Assembly (NCBI GenBank): GCA_031284765.1
Contig: JAITXK010000052.1
Location: forward strand, 1-9,078
Reading direction: 5' to 3'
Source of the DNA: Candidatus Symbiothrix sp.
Lineage (GTDB): Bacteria; Bacteroidota; Bacteroidia; Bacteroidales; Azobacteroidaceae
Length of the DNA: 9,078 nt
Shown here: positions 6,584-9,078 of the stretch, in pieces
How positions within the stretch are numbered: position 1 is the first letter of the stretch
How the letters are laid out: every line of letters begins with the position of its first letter
Position numbers and translations under genes: made by a program
The notes under the pieces: generated by a model
Databases searched by the model: none
What the model saw: only the letters and a program-made list of their open reading frames with translations
Told to the model about the DNA's origin: nothing

Positions 6584-7972
6584 TTACACAGAAAGTAAAA
6601 CTTCCGGTTCAAAATCGACAGGAAGCATCGAAAGCGGAATTTCCTTGCCCGATTTCAATCCCAAACTTTTCAGTTTGATGGCTTGACCTACTAAATTGCC
6701 TGCACCACCGTTCAACTGGTTGACGGCCGATTGATACGACTGTTGCGTTTTGCTGATGTGCTTTCCGACTTCTTCCAGCGTGCCGGTAAAGACGACGAAC
6801 TTTTCGTACAGCAGTTCGCCCCGCTTCACAATTTCCATGGCGTTGCGGCTTTGTTGTTCGCGTTTCCATAAATCGGACATCAGTTTCAGACAGGCTATCA
6901 GATTGGTGGGACTAATCAGTACAATTCGTTTGGAATAGGCGTACGACCAGAGATTGGGGTCGCTTTGGATGGCGAGGAGATAGGCCGGTTCAACCGGTAC
7001 AAACATCATGGTAAAATCGAGCGATTGCTCCAGATTATCGTATTGTTTGTTGCTCAATTCATCAATATGCGCGTACACCGACTTAAGGTGATGATTGACC
7101 GAGAGTGCTTGTTCTTCGGCATTTTCGGACGATGAAAACCGTTCATAAGCCGTTAGTGAAACCTTGGAGTCGATAATGATGATGCGGTTATCGGGCAATT
7201 TGACCAGCACATCGGGACGCAGATTTTTGCCGTCCTCATCTTGAATGGTTTGTTGCAGGAAGTATTCGCGGTTTTTGACCAATCCCGATTGTTCCAGGAT
7301 GCTTTCCAAAATCATTTCGCCCCAGTTGCCTTGTTTTTTAGCTTGACCTTTCAAGGCGGTGGCCAGATTATTGGCTTCGTTGCTGACTTTATTCGTTTGT
7401 TCGACCAGTTCTTTGACCTTTTCTTCCAATGAAAAGCGTTGCTTGGATTCCTTGTCGTAGGTTTCCTCCACTTTCTTTTTGAAATTGTCCAGGTTCTCGC
7501 CCAATGGTTTGAGAATGGCTTCGATATTGGTCTTGTTCAGTTCAGTAAATTTGCCGGATTTTTCTTCCAGAATCTGGGCGGCGACTTTTTCAAACTGTAG
7601 ATGCGCCGTTTTTTGGATGCTTGCAAATTCTTCTTTTTGGGCGGCGAGTTTTTCCATCAACGCTTTGTTGGAAGCTTTTTCTTCCGTCCATTTTTGGTTC
7701 AGCGATTGAATTTCCAATTGCTTTTCTTCGCTTGTTCGCACTTGTTTCGCATTCGTTTCCAACAGTTCGGCAATCTTTTTTTCGTTATTCACCATCTCGG
7801 TTTCCAGCGAGGCGATTTTTGATTGCAATTGGATTTGCAATGCGTTCAATTGTGTGCGTAAACCTTCGTATTCCGGTTTGGGAACACTGTTGGTTTTGTT
7901 GCGAAGGTTGCAGATGATGCAGGCGATAAGGCTGCCGATGACAATGCCGATTCCGATAAAGAGGGTTTCCAT
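6584..7972 (-). CDS. rmuC: DNA recombination protein RmuC homolog
   Basis: The protein has 462 residues. A single N-terminal membrane segment (residues about 4-22, LFIGIGIVIGSLIACII) anchors it. A long coiled coil follows (about 30-190), then the RmuC domain (about 200-400). The domain carries the RmuC signature GNWGEMILESILEQSGL, and E219, D254 (RPDVLV) and D268-x-K270 (IIDSKVS) fit the spacing of a PD-(D/E)XK nuclease core, to which the RmuC family has been assigned. E. coli RmuC limits recombination at inverted repeats, and its biochemical activity is poorly defined. Other typical blocks are MMFVPVEPAYL and ISPTNLIACL. The C-terminal stretch VGQAIKLKSLGLKSGKEIP is also characteristic of the family. 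The start is 20 bases after the stop of the coiled-coil gene and has no promoter box of its own, so co-transcription is likely. A GGAGGAG run lies too far upstream (about 27 bases) to act as its ribosome binding site. Confidence 0.93.
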   Translation of the reverse strand: METLFIGIGIVIGSLIACIICNLRNKTNSVPKPEYEGLRTQLNALQIQLQSKIASLETEMVNNEKKIAELLETNAKQVRTSEEKQLEIQSLNQKWTEEKASNKALMEKLAAQKEEFASIQKTAHLQFEKVAAQILEEKSGKFTELNKTNIEAILKPLGENLDNFKKKVEETYDKESKQRFSLEEKVKELVEQTNKVSNEANNLATALKGQAKKQGNWGEMILESILEQSGLVKNREYFLQQTIQDEDGKNLRPDVLVKLPDNRIIIIDSKVSLTAYERFSSSENAEEQALSVNHHLKSVYAHIDELSNKQYDNLEQSLDFTMMFVPVEPAYLLAIQSDPNLWSYAYSKRIVLISPTNLIACLKLMSDLWKREQQSRNAMEIVKRGELLYEKFVVFTGTLEEVGKHISKTQQSYQSAVNQLNGGAGNLVGQAIKLKSLGLKSGKEIPLSMLPVDFEPEVLLSV

Positions 7973-7992
7973 TTATTGATGCGATATTAAAA

Positions 7993-8976
7993 TTAAATCT
8001 CCTCCTTTTCAGCCTTAGCAGTAAACATGCGCACTTTCGAGGAATTTTCAATCGCTTTCACCGCAATATCCTTTACGCTGGCTTCAGCACGATTGGCTTT
8101 GTCCGTATTTTCTTTCAATTGCGCCTGCTGTTCTTTGATTTTTTCCTGCAATGATTCGATAATCTGGTCTTTCAGACGAATGTCGGCTTCATTTTGTTTT
8201 TCCATCAATTGGATGTCGAAATCATATTTTGTCTGAAGTTGTTTGGTAATTTCCACTTCTTTATCTTTCAAAGCTTTTTCCAATTTAGCCGGAAATTCCG
8301 CATTATCTTTCCGGAGTTCGGTCAATTCGGCTTCGGCATTTTTCAATGCCTGTTCCCTGTTGGAAACTTCCTGTTCAAATTGAGCCTTTTTATCCGTCAG
8401 TTCCTTATCCAATTGAATTTTCCGGGTATCATATTCGTCCTGTTCTTTTTGATGTTTGATTTTCAGGTTATATTGATATTCTTCTTCTTCCCGTTTCCGG
8501 CGTTTGGACAAGTCATCGGCATATTCTTGTTCTGTGGTTTTTTGTTTTGCCTGTTCGAGTTCCCATTGTTCTTTTTTCTCAGCCATTTCAGCATTAAAGG
8601 TATCTTCTTTTTCTTTATGTACGAGTAACATGGCAGCCAAAGAGTCCGTATTGGCCGATAGAGAATACAAGTCTTCGAGCGACTGTTTTTCCACAGTGAT
8701 GGCGGCGCGGATTTCTTCTAATTTCTTAAATTCGCTTGTCAGACTTTGCAGGATTTCATCCAATGAACTACCCAGACTTGCTTTGAGGTGGGTGATGTTT
8801 TTTACGATTCCATCGTTGGTAATTCCCGCCACTTTGTTCAGGGTTTCTTGTTTCTGTTTCTCTTCCTGTAATTGTTTGGGAATATCAGCTTTGGCATTTT
8901 GAACGTTTGTCAACAATGTTTCATAAGCCTTCAGGATTTCCGCTTTTGTGCTTTTTTCTGATACCGGTGTTTCCAT
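7993..8976 (-). CDS. Cytoplasmic coiled-coil protein, first gene of the rmuC operon
   Basis: The protein has 327 residues, is extremely rich in Glu, Lys and Gln, and has no signal peptide, membrane segment or Cys. After a short N-terminal segment (about 1-55) comes a distinct block (about 57-120: NITHLKASLGSSLDEILQSL, SLEDLYSLSANTDSLAAML). A nearly unbroken coiled coil then runs from about 120 to 300, with a charged KRRKREEEEYQYNLKIK stretch (about 158-174). The end carries a non-coiled conserved-looking motif, VKDIAVKAIENSSKVR. From memory, proteins with this arrangement and the same C-terminal motif occur across distant phyla as unnamed coiled-coil proteins; no function is known to me. It directly precedes rmuC in the same orientation. 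Both proteins have long coiled coils, so a physical partnership is plausible but inferred. SMC/RecN-type ATPases are excluded because no Walker motifs are present. Confidence 0.85.
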   Translation of the reverse strand: METPVSEKSTKAEILKAYETLLTNVQNAKADIPKQLQEEKQKQETLNKVAGITNDGIVKNITHLKASLGSSLDEILQSLTSEFKKLEEIRAAITVEKQSLEDLYSLSANTDSLAAMLLVHKEKEDTFNAEMAEKKEQWELEQAKQKTTEQEYADDLSKRRKREEEEYQYNLKIKHQKEQDEYDTRKIQLDKELTDKKAQFEQEVSNREQALKNAEAELTELRKDNAEFPAKLEKALKDKEVEITKQLQTKYDFDIQLMEKQNEADIRLKDQIIESLQEKIKEQQAQLKENTDKANRAEASVKDIAVKAIENSSKVRMFTAKAEKEEI

Positions 8977-9022
8977 TTTTTTCTTGTGTTTATAATTAAT
9001 GAATTAATATTTTTTTGTTTTG

Positions 9023-9056
9023 CAAAGTTAGCATTAAATTTTCAATTACACACAAA
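9023..9056 (-). promoter_or_regulatory. Promoter of the coiled-coil/rmuC operon
   Basis: The minus strand carries a perfect -7 box TAACTTTG (9030-9023). Upstream is TTTGTG starting at 9056: TTTG is 22 bases before the box and the overlapping TGTG is 20 bases before it. Transcription from about 9018 leaves an AT-rich leader of about 40 bases before ATG 8976. Confidence 0.6.
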
Positions 9057-9078
9057 CGGATAAATTTGAAAAAATATA

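Noticed and set aside
6554..6690. Perfect AAGGAGG followed directly by ATG 6561 and a 41-codon plus-strand frame
   Set aside because: The Shine-Dalgarno-like run abuts the ATG with no spacer, and nearly the whole frame is antisense to the RmuC C-terminus. Chance is the better explanation.
8194..8628. Plus-strand Phe-rich frame of 144 codons resembling a membrane protein
   Set aside because: The complement of Glu/Lys-rich coiled-coil codons (GAA, AAA) produces TTC/TTT runs. It is a shadow of the coiled-coil gene.

Overview
The window looks like chromosomal DNA from a member of the Bacteroidota, probably Bacteroidales. Every main gene start is preceded by the Bacteroidota-type -7 box TAnnTTTG, several with a TTG/TTTG element about 20 bases further upstream. 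Shine-Dalgarno sequences are weak or absent, intergenic DNA is AT-rich, and the dnaG and RmuC proteins are of the usual form for this phylum.

Layout. (1) Bases 1-1277, minus strand: a radical SAM protein with an N-terminal B12-binding-like region, cut by the window edge just before its expected C-terminus. (2) Bases 1278-2214: a decayed stretch. It holds a GC-richer, hairpin-rich island, a 35-codon ORF, the first ~20 codons of an IS110-family transposase, and the C-terminal third of an SGNH hydrolase whose last codons run into the transposase remnant. An intact-looking promoter still points into the SGNH remnant. (3) Bases 2215-3690, minus strand: an exported GH10-like (GHL10/DUF187) glycoside hydrolase with a C-terminal FN3-like domain. 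(4) Bases 3751-5778, plus strand: DNA primase dnaG, divergent from the hydrolase across a 60-base double promoter. (5) Bases 5857-6537, plus strand: a small secreted protein of unknown function with its own promoter. (6) Bases 6584-8976, minus strand: a two-gene operon in which a 327-residue all-coiled-coil protein is followed 20 bases later by rmuC, a membrane-anchored coiled-coil protein with a PD-(D/E)XK-like domain.

How the parts relate. dnaG (replication priming) and rmuC (recombination or DNA-end metabolism) are DNA-maintenance genes but are not in one transcription unit. The hydrolase and the small secreted protein act outside the cytoplasm and appear to be independent units. The only clear operon is coiled-coil protein plus RmuC. 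I see no CRISPR array, tRNA, rRNA, complete mobile element or recognised defence locus. The least explained parts are the coiled-coil partner of RmuC and the scarred region 1328-2144.
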